Both the position numbers and the translations under genes were made by a program. Positions 16,997 through 25,512 of a stretch of DNA of 64,000 nucleotides are shown in pieces (position 1 is the stretch's first letter; each line of letters starts with the position of its first letter). Where the stretch lies: contig NZ_CP149798.1 of NCBI RefSeq assembly GCF_037940415.1, forward strand, positions 4,187,001 through 4,251,000, in the 5' to 3' direction. This stretch comes from Streptomyces sp. f51 (GTDB lineage: Bacteria > Actinomycetota > Actinomycetes > Streptomycetales > Streptomycetaceae). The notes beneath the pieces are model-generated. The model was not told where the DNA came from. It ran no database searches and saw only the letters and a list, made by a program, of their open reading frames with translations.

Positions 16997-18160
16997 ATGG
17001 ATGTCGGGCTCAAGCGCGAGCTGGAGGACAAGGTCCGGGCCGGTGAGCGGCTCAGCCGCGAGGACGGCATCGCGCTGTACGAGTCGGACGACCTGGCCTG
17101 GCTCGGCGGGCTCGCGCACGAGGTGCGCACGCGGAAGAACGGCGACGTCGTCCACTTCAACGTCAACCGCCACCTCAACATGACGAACGTGTGCACCGCG
17201 TCCTGCGCGTACTGCTCGTTCCAGCGCAAGCCGGGCGAGAAGGACGCGTACACGATGCGCATCGAGGAGGCCGTCCGCCTCGCCACGGCGATGGAGGGCG
17301 AGAACCTCACCGAGCTGCACATCGTCAACGGCCTGCACCCCAGCCTGCCCTGGCGCTACTACCCGCGCTCCCTCAGCGAGCTGAAGAAGGCCCTGCCGAA
17401 CGTCTCGCTGAAGGCGTTCACGGCGACCGAGATCCACCACTTCGAGACCATCTCCGGTCTGTCCGCCTCGGAGATCCTCGACGAGCTGATCGAGGCCGGT
17501 CTGGAGTCGCTGACCGGCGGTGGCGCGGAGATCTTCGACTGGGAGGTCCGGCAGCACATCGTCGACCACCGCACCCACTGGGAGGACTGGTCGCGCATCC
17601 ATCGCCTCGCGCACGAGAAGGGTCTCAAGACCCCGTGCACGATGCTGTACGGGCACATCGAGGAGCCCCGGCACCGGGTCGACCACGTGCTCAGGCTGCG
17701 TGAGCTCCAGGACGAGACCGGCGGCTTCCAGGTCTTCATCCCGCTGCGCTACCAGCACGACTTCGTGGACATGAAGGACGGCAAGGTCAGGAACCGGCTC
17801 CAGGCGCGCACCCAGATGGCGACCGGTGCCGAGGCGCTGAAGACGTTCGCGGTCTCCCGGCTGCTCTTCGACAACGTCCCGCACGTCAAGGTCTTCTGGG
17901 TCATGCACGGTGTCCAGACCGCCCAGCTCGCGCTCCAGCACGGCGCGGACGACATGGACGGCTCGGTCGTCGAGTACAAGATCACGCACGACGCGGACAA
18001 CTACGGCACGCCGAACAAGCTCACCCGCGAGGACCTGCTGGACCTCATCCGGGACGCGGGCTTCCGTCCGGTGGAGCGCAACACGCGCTACGAGATCATC
18101 CGCGAGTACGACGGACCGGACGCGGCGCGCCGCGAGACCCCGCAGGCCATGCGGGTCTGA
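16997..18160 (+). CDS. mqnE: Aminofutalosine synthase MqnE
   Basis: A 387-residue radical SAM enzyme that joins SAM to 3-[(1-carboxyvinyl)oxy]benzoate to give aminofutalosine, the second committed step of futalosine menaquinone synthesis. The cluster motif is CTASCAYC (Cys66, Cys70, Cys73), preceded by NRHLNMTNV. The C-terminal SPASM-free half carries GGGAEIFDWEVRQHIV, characteristic of MqnE. The ATG at 16997 is supported by AGGGAGAGG; the much longer open frame to 16319 is not coding. The GNAT gene starts 1 bp after its stop. Confidence 0.95.
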   Translation: MDVGLKRELEDKVRAGERLSREDGIALYESDDLAWLGGLAHEVRTRKNGDVVHFNVNRHLNMTNVCTASCAYCSFQRKPGEKDAYTMRIEEAVRLATAMEGENLTELHIVNGLHPSLPWRYYPRSLSELKKALPNVSLKAFTATEIHHFETISGLSASEILDELIEAGLESLTGGGAEIFDWEVRQHIVDHRTHWEDWSRIHRLAHEKGLKTPCTMLYGHIEEPRHRVDHVLRLRELQDETGGFQVFIPLRYQHDFVDMKDGKVRNRLQARTQMATGAEALKTFAVSRLLFDNVPHVKVFWVMHGVQTAQLALQHGADDMDGSVVEYKITHDADNYGTPNKLTREDLLDLIRDAGFRPVERNTRYEIIREYDGPDAARRETPQAMRV

Positions 18161-18161
18161 C

Positions 18162-18695
18162 GTGTCACTGGTCTTCGAACTGGACCCGGCGGTCACCCCC
18201 GAGCTGAGGGACGGGGTCGTCGGCCTCTGGGCGGACGTCTCCAACGCGGGCGGCTCCGTCGGCTTCGTGCCGCCGGTGGCCGCCGGCGACGTACGCCCCG
18301 AACTCGTGAAGCACCTCGTCGCCATGGCGGAGGGCCGCACCCGGCTGCTGGTCGGCCGGGACGAGGAGGGCCACGTCGCCGCGACCGCCTTCATCACCCA
18401 CAACACCCACCGGCTGATGAGGCACTGGGTCTGGCTGTACACGGTGATGGTGCACCCGCGGCACCAGGGCAAGGGGTACGGCCGGGACCTGCTCGCCGCC
18501 GCCGAGGAAGCGGCGGGACGCCTCGAAGGCGTCGACGCGATACGGCTGACCTGCCGGGGCGGCGAGGGCCTCGAACGCTTCTACACCTCCTGCGGCTACA
18601 AGGAGGTCGGGCGGGTACCGGGCGCGATCCGGGTCGCGCCAGGCGACGAACGGGACGACATCACGATGCTGCTGACCCTCGCCGTCCGCGGCTGA
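18162..18695 (+). CDS. GNAT-family N-acetyltransferase
   Basis: A 177-residue GCN5-related acetyltransferase. The acetyl-CoA-binding motif A reads VMVHPRHQGKGYGRDLLAAAEEAA (R/Q-x-x-G-x-G/A), followed by LERFYTSCGYKEVGRVPGAIRV, the usual motif B. The GTG at 18162 follows the mqnE stop by a single base, so the two are translated from one message. Substrate unknown. Linkage to mqnE is a neighbourhood argument only. Confidence 0.88.
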   Translation: MSLVFELDPAVTPELRDGVVGLWADVSNAGGSVGFVPPVAAGDVRPELVKHLVAMAEGRTRLLVGRDEEGHVAATAFITHNTHRLMRHWVWLYTVMVHPRHQGKGYGRDLLAAAEEAAGRLEGVDAIRLTCRGGEGLERFYTSCGYKEVGRVPGAIRVAPGDERDDITMLLTLAVRG

Positions 18696-18778
18696 GGACC
18701 CGCTGCAAGATCGCTGTCCGGGCGTGCTTCACTGGACGGAGTTCTTTGGGACCGTTCGAAACGGAAGAGTGGATTGAG

Positions 18779-19084
18779 ATGTTCCGCTACACACTGATGC
18801 GCCTCGGTGTCTTCGTGGGCTGCCTCGTGGTCGTCTGGGGCCTCGTCTACTCGGGCATCGCTCCGCGCGGCCTCGGCGACTCCAACTACATGTGGGTCGT
18901 CCTGCTGGCCCTGGTGATCTCCGCTCCGATCAGCTTCGTGGTCCTGCGCGGCGCCCGCGACCGCGCCTCGGAGGAGGTCGTCGCCCGCGTCGACCGCGCC
19001 CGCGCGAACCTGGAGCGCAACCGCAACCAGGAGGACGCCGCCGTGGACGAGGCCTCGCAGGGCACCGCGAACCAGGCTTCCTGA
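18779..19084 (+). CDS. DUF4229 small membrane protein
   Basis: A 101-residue protein with two TM helices (FRYTLMRLGVFVGCLVVVWGLVY; YMWVVLLALVISAPISFVVL), then a charged helical tail (SEEVVARVDRARANLERNRNQED). This is the usual DUF4229 layout. It is conserved beside menaquinone genes in streptomycetes. Function unknown. Confidence 0.85.
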   Translation: MFRYTLMRLGVFVGCLVVVWGLVYSGIAPRGLGDSNYMWVVLLALVISAPISFVVLRGARDRASEEVVARVDRARANLERNRNQEDAAVDEASQGTANQAS

Positions 19085-19119
19085 GACCGCTGCGCACCCG
19101 GCCCCGCGGCCGCCCCTCG

Positions 19120-19131
19120 TAGGCTTGGCGC
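19120..19131 (+). promoter_or_regulatory. -10 element of a probably leaderless promoter
   Basis: TAGGCT at 19120-19125 ends six bases before the ATG at 19132, with no ribosome site between, so the TetR gene is probably translated from a leaderless message. Confidence 0.45.
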
Positions 19132-19830
19132 ATGGGTGCTGTGAAGAACAAGCGGATGCCGCGCGCGGTACGCGAACAGCAGATGCTGGACGCGGCGGTA
19201 CGGACCTTCGGGCAGCGTGGGTACCGGGCCGCGTCGATGGACGAGATCGCCGAACTGGCGGGCGTGTCCAAGCCGTTGGTGTACCTGTACCTGAACTCGA
19301 AGGAAGACCTGTTCACCGCGTGCATCCGGCGTGAGGCCGCGGCGCTCACCGCGGCGGTCCGCGCGGGCGTCCGTCCCGAACTGCCCGCCGACCGCCGACT
19401 CTGGGAAGGGCTGCGGGCGTTCTTCACCCACACCGCGGAGAATCCGGACGGCTGGTCGGTCCTGCACCTCCAGGCCCGTACGCACGGCGAGCCCTTCGCC
19501 GCCGAGGTCTTCGCGATGCGCGAGGAACTGGTCCGGTTCGTCACGCAGTTGATCGTCGTCGCCGCGCGTGAGGCGCACCGCGACCCCACGCTGCCCGCCC
19601 GGGAGGTCGCCGGGCTCGCGGAGGCGCTGGTCGGTGCCGCCGAGTCGATGGCCGCGTGGGCCAACGCCACCCCGGGTGTCTCGGCCCGGCAGGCCGCCGC
19701 CACCCTGATGAACTTCGCCTGGGCCGGACTCGGCACCCTCATGCAGGGCAGGCCCTGGACCCCGCCCGCCCCGGGAATCCCCTCACAGTCCACCGCCGAG
19801 GTCCGCCACCGCCGGCACGACGAGGGCTGA
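19132..19830 (+). CDS. TetR/AcrR-family transcriptional regulator
   Basis: A 232-residue regulator. The N-terminal HTH (REQQMLDAAVRTFGQRGYRAASMDEIAELAGVSKPLVYLYLNSKEDLF) is canonical, and the C-terminal three-quarters form an all-helical ligand-binding domain. The last codons run into an imperfect tandem repeat. The target is not evident: no symmetrical operator was seen at its own promoter, although TetR-type palindromes lie 2.7 kb downstream between maoC and the acyl-CoA ligase. Confidence 0.93.
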   Translation: MGAVKNKRMPRAVREQQMLDAAVRTFGQRGYRAASMDEIAELAGVSKPLVYLYLNSKEDLFTACIRREAAALTAAVRAGVRPELPADRRLWEGLRAFFTHTAENPDGWSVLHLQARTHGEPFAAEVFAMREELVRFVTQLIVVAAREAHRDPTLPAREVAGLAEALVGAAESMAAWANATPGVSARQAAATLMNFAWAGLGTLMQGRPWTPPAPGIPSQSTAEVRHRRHDEG

Positions 19831-20018
19831 CACCCGCGACGGGCGGAGAACCCCGCCACCCATTGGCGGGACAAGGGCCGACACACGACGGGCGGGTGGT
19901 TCGGCACGGTCGGCAGGACGCCGGCTGAGACCCGCGGCGGGCGGAATGGTCCGCCACCGGTCGGTGGGACGAGGGCCGACATGCGACCGGTGGTGAGGTC
20001 CGGCGCCGGTCCGCCGGC
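19819..20018. repeat. Imperfect ~50-bp tandem repeat, four copies
   Basis: Copies begin at 19819, 19870, 19917 and 19968, each opening with a variant of GACGAGGGCCGACACCCGCG and then GGGCGG. The first copy overlaps the 3' end of the TetR gene. No gene lies in 19831-20038. The array separates two convergent genes. Confidence 0.65.
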
Positions 20019-20038
20019 CCCGGGCCGTTCCGGGCCGG

Positions 20039-21328
20039 TCAGTTCTGGCCCCAGCGGCGCAGCGCGGGGGCGACCTTCTCCCGGCCCACGCGGTAGAGGG
20101 ACTTGGCGCCGCTGCGGGCCGCCCGGCGGACCACCGCCCGCAGCGGGCCCGTGCCTCCGTCCGGCGCGAGGGCCGGCGGCCTGCCCTTCTCGTCGAGGCC
20201 GTTGCGCTCCAGGATGCCGCCGAGATAGGCCCCCGCCCGCTGCGGCGAGTAGTACGGCCGCAGCGCGGGCAGCGGCCCGGCGGCTCCCAGCGCGGCGATC
20301 CGGGCGCGGGCGGCGGCGTAGGGATCGCTCGTGCCGACGCCCTGCCGTGCCGCCCAGACCGGATCGACGCGGGGTGCCGCGCCGGCGTCCAGGTCGTCCC
20401 AGGAGGCCAGACAGCCGGAGTGCACGAAGTAGTGGTTGCCGTGCGCCTCGCGGACCCCGAAGTCGGTGAGGATCGCGGTCGGGATGCCGCGGTGCATCGA
20501 CTCCAGCGCGGCCGTCGAGCTCACCGTCACCAACAGGTCGGTGCGGTCGAGGACTTCGCCCATGTTGCCGTACACGAGCCGCAGATTGGCCGGGGCCGGC
20601 TCGGCCATCCTCCCGACCAGCAGCTGGTACGGGTCGGCCTCGGCGTGGGTGGTGTGCTCGCCCGGAAGGCTGCGCAGTTTCATCAGCACGAGCCGCTCGG
20701 GGTGCCGTCGCGCGTGGGACGCCGCCCGCTCCAGCAGCCTGAGCCGGGCCTCCCGGCCCTTGGGGACCGACGGCTGTACGGCGAAGGTGAGGGTGAACGG
20801 CCGTTCCGTGGAGGGTGCGTAGGGCTCACCGCCGAGGAAGGGCAGCGCGCACTCCACCACCGTGTCCGGGTCGACGCCGACACTGGTGAAGGCGGCACGG
20901 AACCGGTCGGCGTCGTAGGCGCTGTTGGCGAGGACGAGGTCGGTGCCGGCCCGGGTCAGTAGACCGTCGATCATCTTCTCGTAGACGACTCCGACATAGC
21001 CGGTGACCGTGACGGGCCGCCGCTCCCGCCCCTCCCACGCGATCCCCAGGCCGTGGGCGAGCGCCAGGGTCGTACCGCCGACCGTGGCCAGGACGACCAG
21101 GTCGGCGTCGGCGAGTTCCCCGTCGTCGACCAGCTCCGCCACCGTGACCTCGCGCCGGGTGTCCGGCACGATCCCGATCTCCGTCAGTTGGCGCTCCGTC
21201 GGGGTCGCCGGGGTGCGCAGGAAGAGGGCGTCGAGCGCGTGCCCGGGCGCGAGCTGCCGGGCGACGCCGGCGCCCCACTTCCAGCGGGTGTCCGAGTCGG
21301 CGATGACGGCGATACGTCTGGACGGCAT
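20039..21328 (-). CDS. DUF6716-type putative glycosyltransferase
   Basis: A 429-residue cytosolic protein. The N-terminus RRIAVIADSDTRWKWGAGVARQL, the internal DLVLANSAYDADRFRAAF and LLVTVSSTAALESMHRGIPTAILTDFGVREAHGNHYF resemble a GT-B glycosyltransferase fold and the DUF6716 group seen near nonulosonate/capsule genes in actinomycetes. It stands alone here, between repeat-rich gaps, so no partner identifies the sugar. The ATG at 21328 has AGGAAAGG upstream. Confidence 0.7.
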   Translation of the reverse strand: MPSRRIAVIADSDTRWKWGAGVARQLAPGHALDALFLRTPATPTERQLTEIGIVPDTRREVTVAELVDDGELADADLVVLATVGGTTLALAHGLGIAWEGRERRPVTVTGYVGVVYEKMIDGLLTRAGTDLVLANSAYDADRFRAAFTSVGVDPDTVVECALPFLGGEPYAPSTERPFTLTFAVQPSVPKGREARLRLLERAASHARRHPERLVLMKLRSLPGEHTTHAEADPYQLLVGRMAEPAPANLRLVYGNMGEVLDRTDLLVTVSSTAALESMHRGIPTAILTDFGVREAHGNHYFVHSGCLASWDDLDAGAAPRVDPVWAARQGVGTSDPYAAARARIAALGAAGPLPALRPYYSPQRAGAYLGGILERNGLDEKGRPPALAPDGGTGPLRAVVRRAARSGAKSLYRVGREKVAPALRRWGQN

Positions 21329-21370
21329 GGTTCGGGAGCCTTTCCTGGCGGCGGCCTGGGGAGTGGACCG

Positions 21371-21376
21371 AGGCTA
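21371..21376 (-). promoter_or_regulatory. Candidate -10 for the DUF6716 gene
   Basis: Read on the minus strand, TAGCCT lies 43 bp upstream of the start codon. No consensus -35 was seen. The remainder of 21329-21536 holds no gene. Confidence 0.3.
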
Positions 21377-21536
21377 GGAACGGTGTCTGAGGGTGGGATG
21401 AGGGCCTGCTTGAAAGCACCTTGGTGCGCTGGGTGCCCCCTGTGAGAGCTTTCTCAACGTGCCCTCACCATCTGCGGGTTGACGGCGTCCGTGCCGCGCG
21501 TCGCGGCTTCGTCGCCGCACGCTGTTCGCCGGAAGT

Positions 21537-22472
21537 TCACTCGCCCCGCGCGGGCGGCGGCCGTACGTCGCCGGTCAGATGGACCCGGTCGCCCGACCGG
21601 AGCTCGAAGGACGGGCCCCGCGCGGCGTACGTGACCGTTCCGGGCAGCGGGACCGGCGCCCTGAACTCGGCCCGCACCGCGACCGCTTGCCGCGGCCCGT
21701 ACTGGGCGAGGCTGCGGGCGACCGTCCACATCCCGTGCGCGATGGCACCCGGGAAGCCGAACAGCCGGGCGGCCACGGGATGCAGATGGATGGGGTTGCG
21801 GTCCCCCGAGACGGCGCCGTAGCGCCGGCCGACGTCCGGCGCGAGGCGCCACTCGGCGAGCGCGGGCAGCGGCTCGGATCTCCCGGCGCCGGGCGCCGGG
21901 ACGTCCGGCGGGGTCCCGGGGGCCCCGTCCGCGCTCCCGTGGTCCCGGTCCGCGTTGCGGGGCCCGTGCCGGGCGAGATAGGTGCTGCGCGACTCCCATA
22001 CGAGCCCGCCCTCGACCCGCGCCTCGGTCAGCACCGTCGCCTCCGTGCCCCTTCGGTGCGGTGCCAACTTCTCCACCCGTACGCCGAGTTCGTACGCGGC
22101 CGTCGCGGTGCACTCCTGGTGCCGGGTGATCTCGATGGAGGTGTGCACCAGTCCGGGCAGCGGGAGCGGGAACGCCCGCCCGGCCATGATCCGCATGGCC
22201 AGCGGAAAGGCGAGCACATGCGGATAGGTGACCGGGAGGGCGTCCGCGCCGGTCGGGAACCCGCACACCCGCTCGTACGCGGCGAGGTGGGCGAGGTCGA
22301 TCCGGACGCCGGGCAGGAGCAGCCTGGTCTCGGGGGTGGGGGCGTCCGGGCGGGGCCGCTTGAAGGGGGAGAGCAGGGCGCCGCGGGCCAGCAGCGGGAG
22401 GAGCGGAGGGGTGGAGGACAGGGTGCGGGTTCGCGGCGCGGGCTCGGGGCGGACGGGCGGCTGAGTGCGCAT
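21537..22472 (-). CDS. MaoC-family (hotdog) dehydratase
   Basis: A 311-residue double-hotdog protein. The hydratase-2 active-site motif is in the second half: YGAVSGDRNPIHLHPVAARLFGFPGAIAHGMW, with the Asp…His pair that hydrates trans-2-enoyl-CoA or enoyl-ACP. The N-terminal ~50 residues are variable, and a low-complexity linker near residues 165-195 separates the two hotdogs. It is divergent from a long-chain acyl-CoA ligase, which suggests a role in fatty-acid or polyketide-like acyl chain processing. Operator-like palindromes lie 51-78 bp upstream. Confidence 0.85.
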   Translation of the reverse strand: MRTQPPVRPEPAPRTRTLSSTPPLLPLLARGALLSPFKRPRPDAPTPETRLLLPGVRIDLAHLAAYERVCGFPTGADALPVTYPHVLAFPLAMRIMAGRAFPLPLPGLVHTSIEITRHQECTATAAYELGVRVEKLAPHRRGTEATVLTEARVEGGLVWESRSTYLARHGPRNADRDHGSADGAPGTPPDVPAPGAGRSEPLPALAEWRLAPDVGRRYGAVSGDRNPIHLHPVAARLFGFPGAIAHGMWTVARSLAQYGPRQAVAVRAEFRAPVPLPGTVTYAARGPSFELRSGDRVHLTGDVRPPPARGE

Positions 22473-22522
22473 CGGAGTCTCCGGGCGGACGGGGATTGGC
22501 CGGCTTCTGGGCGGGCATCAAT

Positions 22523-22550
22523 TTACTCTGGAGTAAGTTACCGGGGGTAA
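22523..22550. promoter_or_regulatory. Two adjacent operator-like palindromes upstream of maoC
   Basis: A perfect inverted repeat TTACTC-TG-GAGTAA (22523-22536) is followed at once by TTACC-GGG-GGTAA (22538-22550). Paired palindromes of this type are common TetR-family operators at fatty-acid genes in actinomycetes. The AT-rich core stands out from its GC-rich surroundings. Confidence 0.65.
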
Positions 22551-22935
22551 GGCTACGTCAGGGGGAGGGCGGGGTCGAGATGGAGGACGGCGATGTCCTG
22601 GACGCCGGGAGCGCGGCGAGGGTTCGCGGAGGCTTGGGCGCGCGGGCGTCCGGTGCCGTGCCGGTGAGGGTGCCGGAGCGGCCGACGCGCGGCCGGCGCC
22701 GCAGGTCGCGGGGCGGGACAGTGCACAGCTACCCCGGGTAACTCCCACTCCACCTGCGGCAAAGCGTCACAAACCCCACACTTCGGCGCCGTAGGATCCC
22801 CGTCTCACCGGGTTGCCGAGAGGCCTGAACCCCCCACCCTCCGGGGCCGTATGAGGATGCGCGCGCCGGCGCGCTCCTCCGAGCCCGAACACGCTTTGCA
22901 CCCGCCCCGGCCTCCGGCCGACAAGGAGCCGCCCC
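22551..22935. other. Intergenic region before the acyl-CoA ligase
   Basis: No convincing gene; the open frames here are short and lack a ribosome site. TACCC-C-GGGTA (22730-22740) resembles the palindromes at 22538-22550 and may be a second operator. TAGGAT at 22792-22797 is a possible -10 for the ligase gene, giving a leader of about 130 nt. Confidence 0.4.
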
Positions 22936-24840
22936 GTGTCCAGCCCGTACCCGCCCGACTCCGTTCCCTTCCTTCCGGAGCCCGAGATCAAGCGGTTGGA
23001 CGGAGTCGTGCGCGAGGTCGCGGTGCCGCCGATCGTGGGCCAGGTGACACACGGCTCCCTCGCGGACATCCCGTTCGACAACGCGGCCGCGGCCCCGCAG
23101 GACGCGGTGCTCAGCCGCAGGACACCGGACGGCGAGGGCTGGCGGGACGTGAGCGCGGCCGAGTTCGCCGACGAGGTCCTGGCGGTGGCCAAGGGGCTGA
23201 TCGCGGAGGGGTTCGTGCCGGGCGACCGCATCGCCATCATGGCCCGTACGACGTACGAATGGACGCTCCTCGACTTCGCCGCCTGGGCCGCGGGCCTGGT
23301 CACCGTGCCGGTCTACCCGACCTCCTCCGTCTTCCAGACCCGCTGGATCCTCCAGGACTCGGGGGCCGTCGCCCTCGCCGTGGAGACCGTGGGGCAGGCC
23401 GCGGCGCTCGGCCCCGAACGCGATCACATCCCCGACCTGCGGCACATGTGGATCTTCGAGAAGGGGCACCTGGAGCGTCTCGCGGAGCTCGGCCGTGACG
23501 TCCCGGACCAGGAAGTGGCCGTGCGGCGCGGGATGCTGGGCCCCGACACGCTCGCCACCCTCATCTACACCTCGGGCACCACCGGCCGCCCCAAGGGCTG
23601 CGTCCTGACCCACGGCAACTTCTTCGCCGAGGTCGACAACGCCGTCGAACTGCTCTACCCGATCTTCAAGGCACGCCCGCAGGACCCCGCCTCCACCCTT
23701 CTCTTCCTCCCCCTCTCCCACGTCTTCGGCCGCATGGTGGCCGTGGCCTGTCTGCGCGCACGCGTGAAACTCGGCCATGCGCCGAGCCTGAAGACCGACG
23801 AACTCCTCGCGGACCTGGCCTCGTTCAAGCCGACCTTCCTGCTGGCCATCCCCTACGTCCTGGAGAAGGTCTTCAACACCGGCCGCGCCACGGCCGAACG
23901 GATGGGCCGCGGTTCGTCCTTCGACCGGGCGGCCCGGATCGCCCAGAAGTACGGCGAGGCCGTCGAGGCCCGGCAGCACGGCGTCGGCCCCGGCCCGAGC
24001 CGCTCCCTGCGCGCGGCCCGCGCCCTCTACGACCCCCTGGTCTACCGCCGTATCCGCAACGCCCTCGGCGGCAGGGTCCGGCACGCCATCTGCGGCGGGT
24101 CCCCGCTCGGCCGCCGACTGGCCGCCTTCTACGCGGGAGCCGGGATCGAGATCTTCGAGGGCTACGGACTGACGGAGACCACGGCCGCCGCGACCGTCAC
24201 CCCTCCGCAGAAGCCGCGTCTGGGCACGGTGGGCCGGCCGCTGCCCGGCACCCGGGTGCGGATCGCCGCCGACGGGGAGGTGCTGCTGTGCGGGGCGCAG
24301 GTCTTCCGCGGCTACTGGGACCCGCACGCGGGCGGTGTCGTCGACGCGGCTCCCGGCGGCTGGTTCGCCACCGGCGACATCGGGGAACTGGACGACGGCG
24401 GCTATCTCGCCATCACCGGACGCAAGAAGGAGATCCTGATCACCGCGGGCGGCAAGAACGTCGCCCCGGCGCCCCTCCAGGACTTCCTGCGCTCCCATCC
24501 GCTGATCGCGCAGTGCATGGTGCTCGGCGACCGCCGCCCGTTCGTCTCCGCCCTGATCACCCTCGACCCCGAGGGCATCTCCCACTGGCGCCGGATGAAC
24601 GGCAAGCACCCGGTCCCGCCCGAGCTGGTCATGGACGACCCGGATCTGCTGGCCATCCTCCAGCGCGCCGTCGACGAGGCCAACCGGCTCGTCTCCCGCC
24701 CCGAGTCCATCCGCCGCTTCACCGTCCTGCCGGTCGACTTCACCGAGGAGTCCGGCCACCTCACCCCCTCCATGAAGCTGCGGCGCGCGGCGATCGAGAA
24801 GGATTTCAGCAGGGAGATAGAGGCCCTGTACGCCGTATAG
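22936..24840 (+). CDS. Long-chain fatty acid--CoA ligase (AMP-forming)
   Basis: A 634-residue ANL-superfamily acyl-CoA synthetase of the FadD15 type. The P-loop YTSGTTGRPKGCVLTHGNF (about residue 210), EGYGLTETTAAATV (A5), GWFATGDIGELDDGGYLAITGRKKEILITAGGKNVAP (A7-A8) and a C-terminal lysine region are all visible. It activates fatty acids to acyl-adenylate, then acyl-CoA. The GTG start follows AAGGAGCCGCCCC. It is transcribed divergently from maoC and followed by a strong terminator. Confidence 0.93.
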   Translation: MSSPYPPDSVPFLPEPEIKRLDGVVREVAVPPIVGQVTHGSLADIPFDNAAAAPQDAVLSRRTPDGEGWRDVSAAEFADEVLAVAKGLIAEGFVPGDRIAIMARTTYEWTLLDFAAWAAGLVTVPVYPTSSVFQTRWILQDSGAVALAVETVGQAAALGPERDHIPDLRHMWIFEKGHLERLAELGRDVPDQEVAVRRGMLGPDTLATLIYTSGTTGRPKGCVLTHGNFFAEVDNAVELLYPIFKARPQDPASTLLFLPLSHVFGRMVAVACLRARVKLGHAPSLKTDELLADLASFKPTFLLAIPYVLEKVFNTGRATAERMGRGSSFDRAARIAQKYGEAVEARQHGVGPGPSRSLRAARALYDPLVYRRIRNALGGRVRHAICGGSPLGRRLAAFYAGAGIEIFEGYGLTETTAAATVTPPQKPRLGTVGRPLPGTRVRIAADGEVLLCGAQVFRGYWDPHAGGVVDAAPGGWFATGDIGELDDGGYLAITGRKKEILITAGGKNVAPAPLQDFLRSHPLIAQCMVLGDRRPFVSALITLDPEGISHWRRMNGKHPVPPELVMDDPDLLAILQRAVDEANRLVSRPESIRRFTVLPVDFTEESGHLTPSMKLRRAAIEKDFSREIEALYAV

Positions 24841-24880
24841 CCCCGGTGTCCCCGTCCCGGCGGGCAGAGGGACAAAGGCA

Positions 24881-24911
24881 GGAGCCCCGCGACCGGCTGG
24901 TGCGGGGCTCC
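24881..24911. terminator. Bidirectional terminator between the ligase and the cold-shock gene
   Basis: Perfect 10-bp stem GGAGCCCCGC / GCGGGGCTCC with an 11-nt loop, between two convergent genes. Confidence 0.85.
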
Positions 24912-24965
24912 TTGGGTACTGCTATCCGTTCCGGATCAAAGCTTTGGGCTCATGGAGCCGCAGGC

Positions 24966-25169
24966 TTAGAGCGGAGTGACGTTCTCCGCCTGCGGGCCCT
25001 TCGGACCCTGCGTGACGTCGAAGGAAACCGACTGGTTCTCTTCGAGCGAACGGAAACCGTTCGCGTTGATCGCGGAGTAGTGGACGAAGACGTCCGGGCC
25101 GCCGCCTTCCTGGGCAATGAAACCAAAGCCCTTTTCGGCGTTGAACCACTTCACGGTTCCGGTAGCCAT
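24966..25169 (-). CDS. Cold-shock domain protein (CspA family)
   Basis: A 67-residue single cold-shock domain: MATGTVKWFNAEKGFGFI (RNP1 within KGFGFI) and VFVHYSAI (RNP2). It binds single-stranded RNA/DNA as an RNA chaperone. The start at 25169 is fixed by GGAGG eight bases upstream; the longer open frame is leader sequence. Streptomyces has several such paralogues. It is preceded by a leader of about 140 nt with a strong hairpin. Confidence 0.96.
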   Translation of the reverse strand: MATGTVKWFNAEKGFGFIAQEGGGPDVFVHYSAINANGFRSLEENQSVSFDVTQGPKGPQAENVTPL

Positions 25170-25343
25170 AAGCCCTCCTTGGGCCCAAAGGGTTGCCCTG
25201 CTCCAGAACCTGCGATTGTCTAAACAACTGCATACGTCTGAAAACGACGAGAGCCCGCGGTCACATGCTCCGCAGGCTCTGTACTGCAAGGGAAACCAAA
25301 CTGCAACTTGCGGCGAGCCTAGCACGCAGGCAGCCGAAAGCAA
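25170..25343 (-). promoter_or_regulatory. Cold-shock gene promoter and structured leader
   Basis: On the minus strand TTGCTT (25338-25343), 16 bp, TAGGCT (25316-25321) form a plausible promoter, giving a leader of about 140 nt. Inside it, AGAGCC…GGCTCT with GCGG/CCGC (25250-25280) folds into a 10-bp stem with one mismatch and a 9-nt loop, followed after a few bases by TTTT. Long structured leaders are typical of cspA-type genes. The rest of the gap to 25500 has no gene. Confidence 0.5.
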
Positions 25344-25500
25344 TAGAGGCGAAGATCACGTCATCCGGACGGGTGGTCGGCGTCGGCCGACGGCCTGACG
25401 TGCGTTGACTGCAAGGTGTCACGACGGTTGACACGCGAGGTCGGGATGGTTTCCACCAGCACACGCCGACCCTGAAGCCTGCACGCTATCGCATGGGGGC

Positions 25501-25512
25501 TAGCCTCGCGAT
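25501..25512 (+). promoter_or_regulatory. -10 element of a probably leaderless mqnA promoter
   Basis: TAGCCT at 25501-25506 is followed by six bases and the GTG at 25513. No ribosome site intervenes. Confidence 0.45.

Noticed and set aside
22496..22762. Short open frames upstream of the acyl-CoA ligase
   Set aside because: No ribosome site, no homology, and they overlap operator-like palindromes.
25428..25433. TTGACA match upstream of mqnA
   Set aside because: No -10 element at 16-19 bp. The TAGCCT next to the GTG is the better promoter element.
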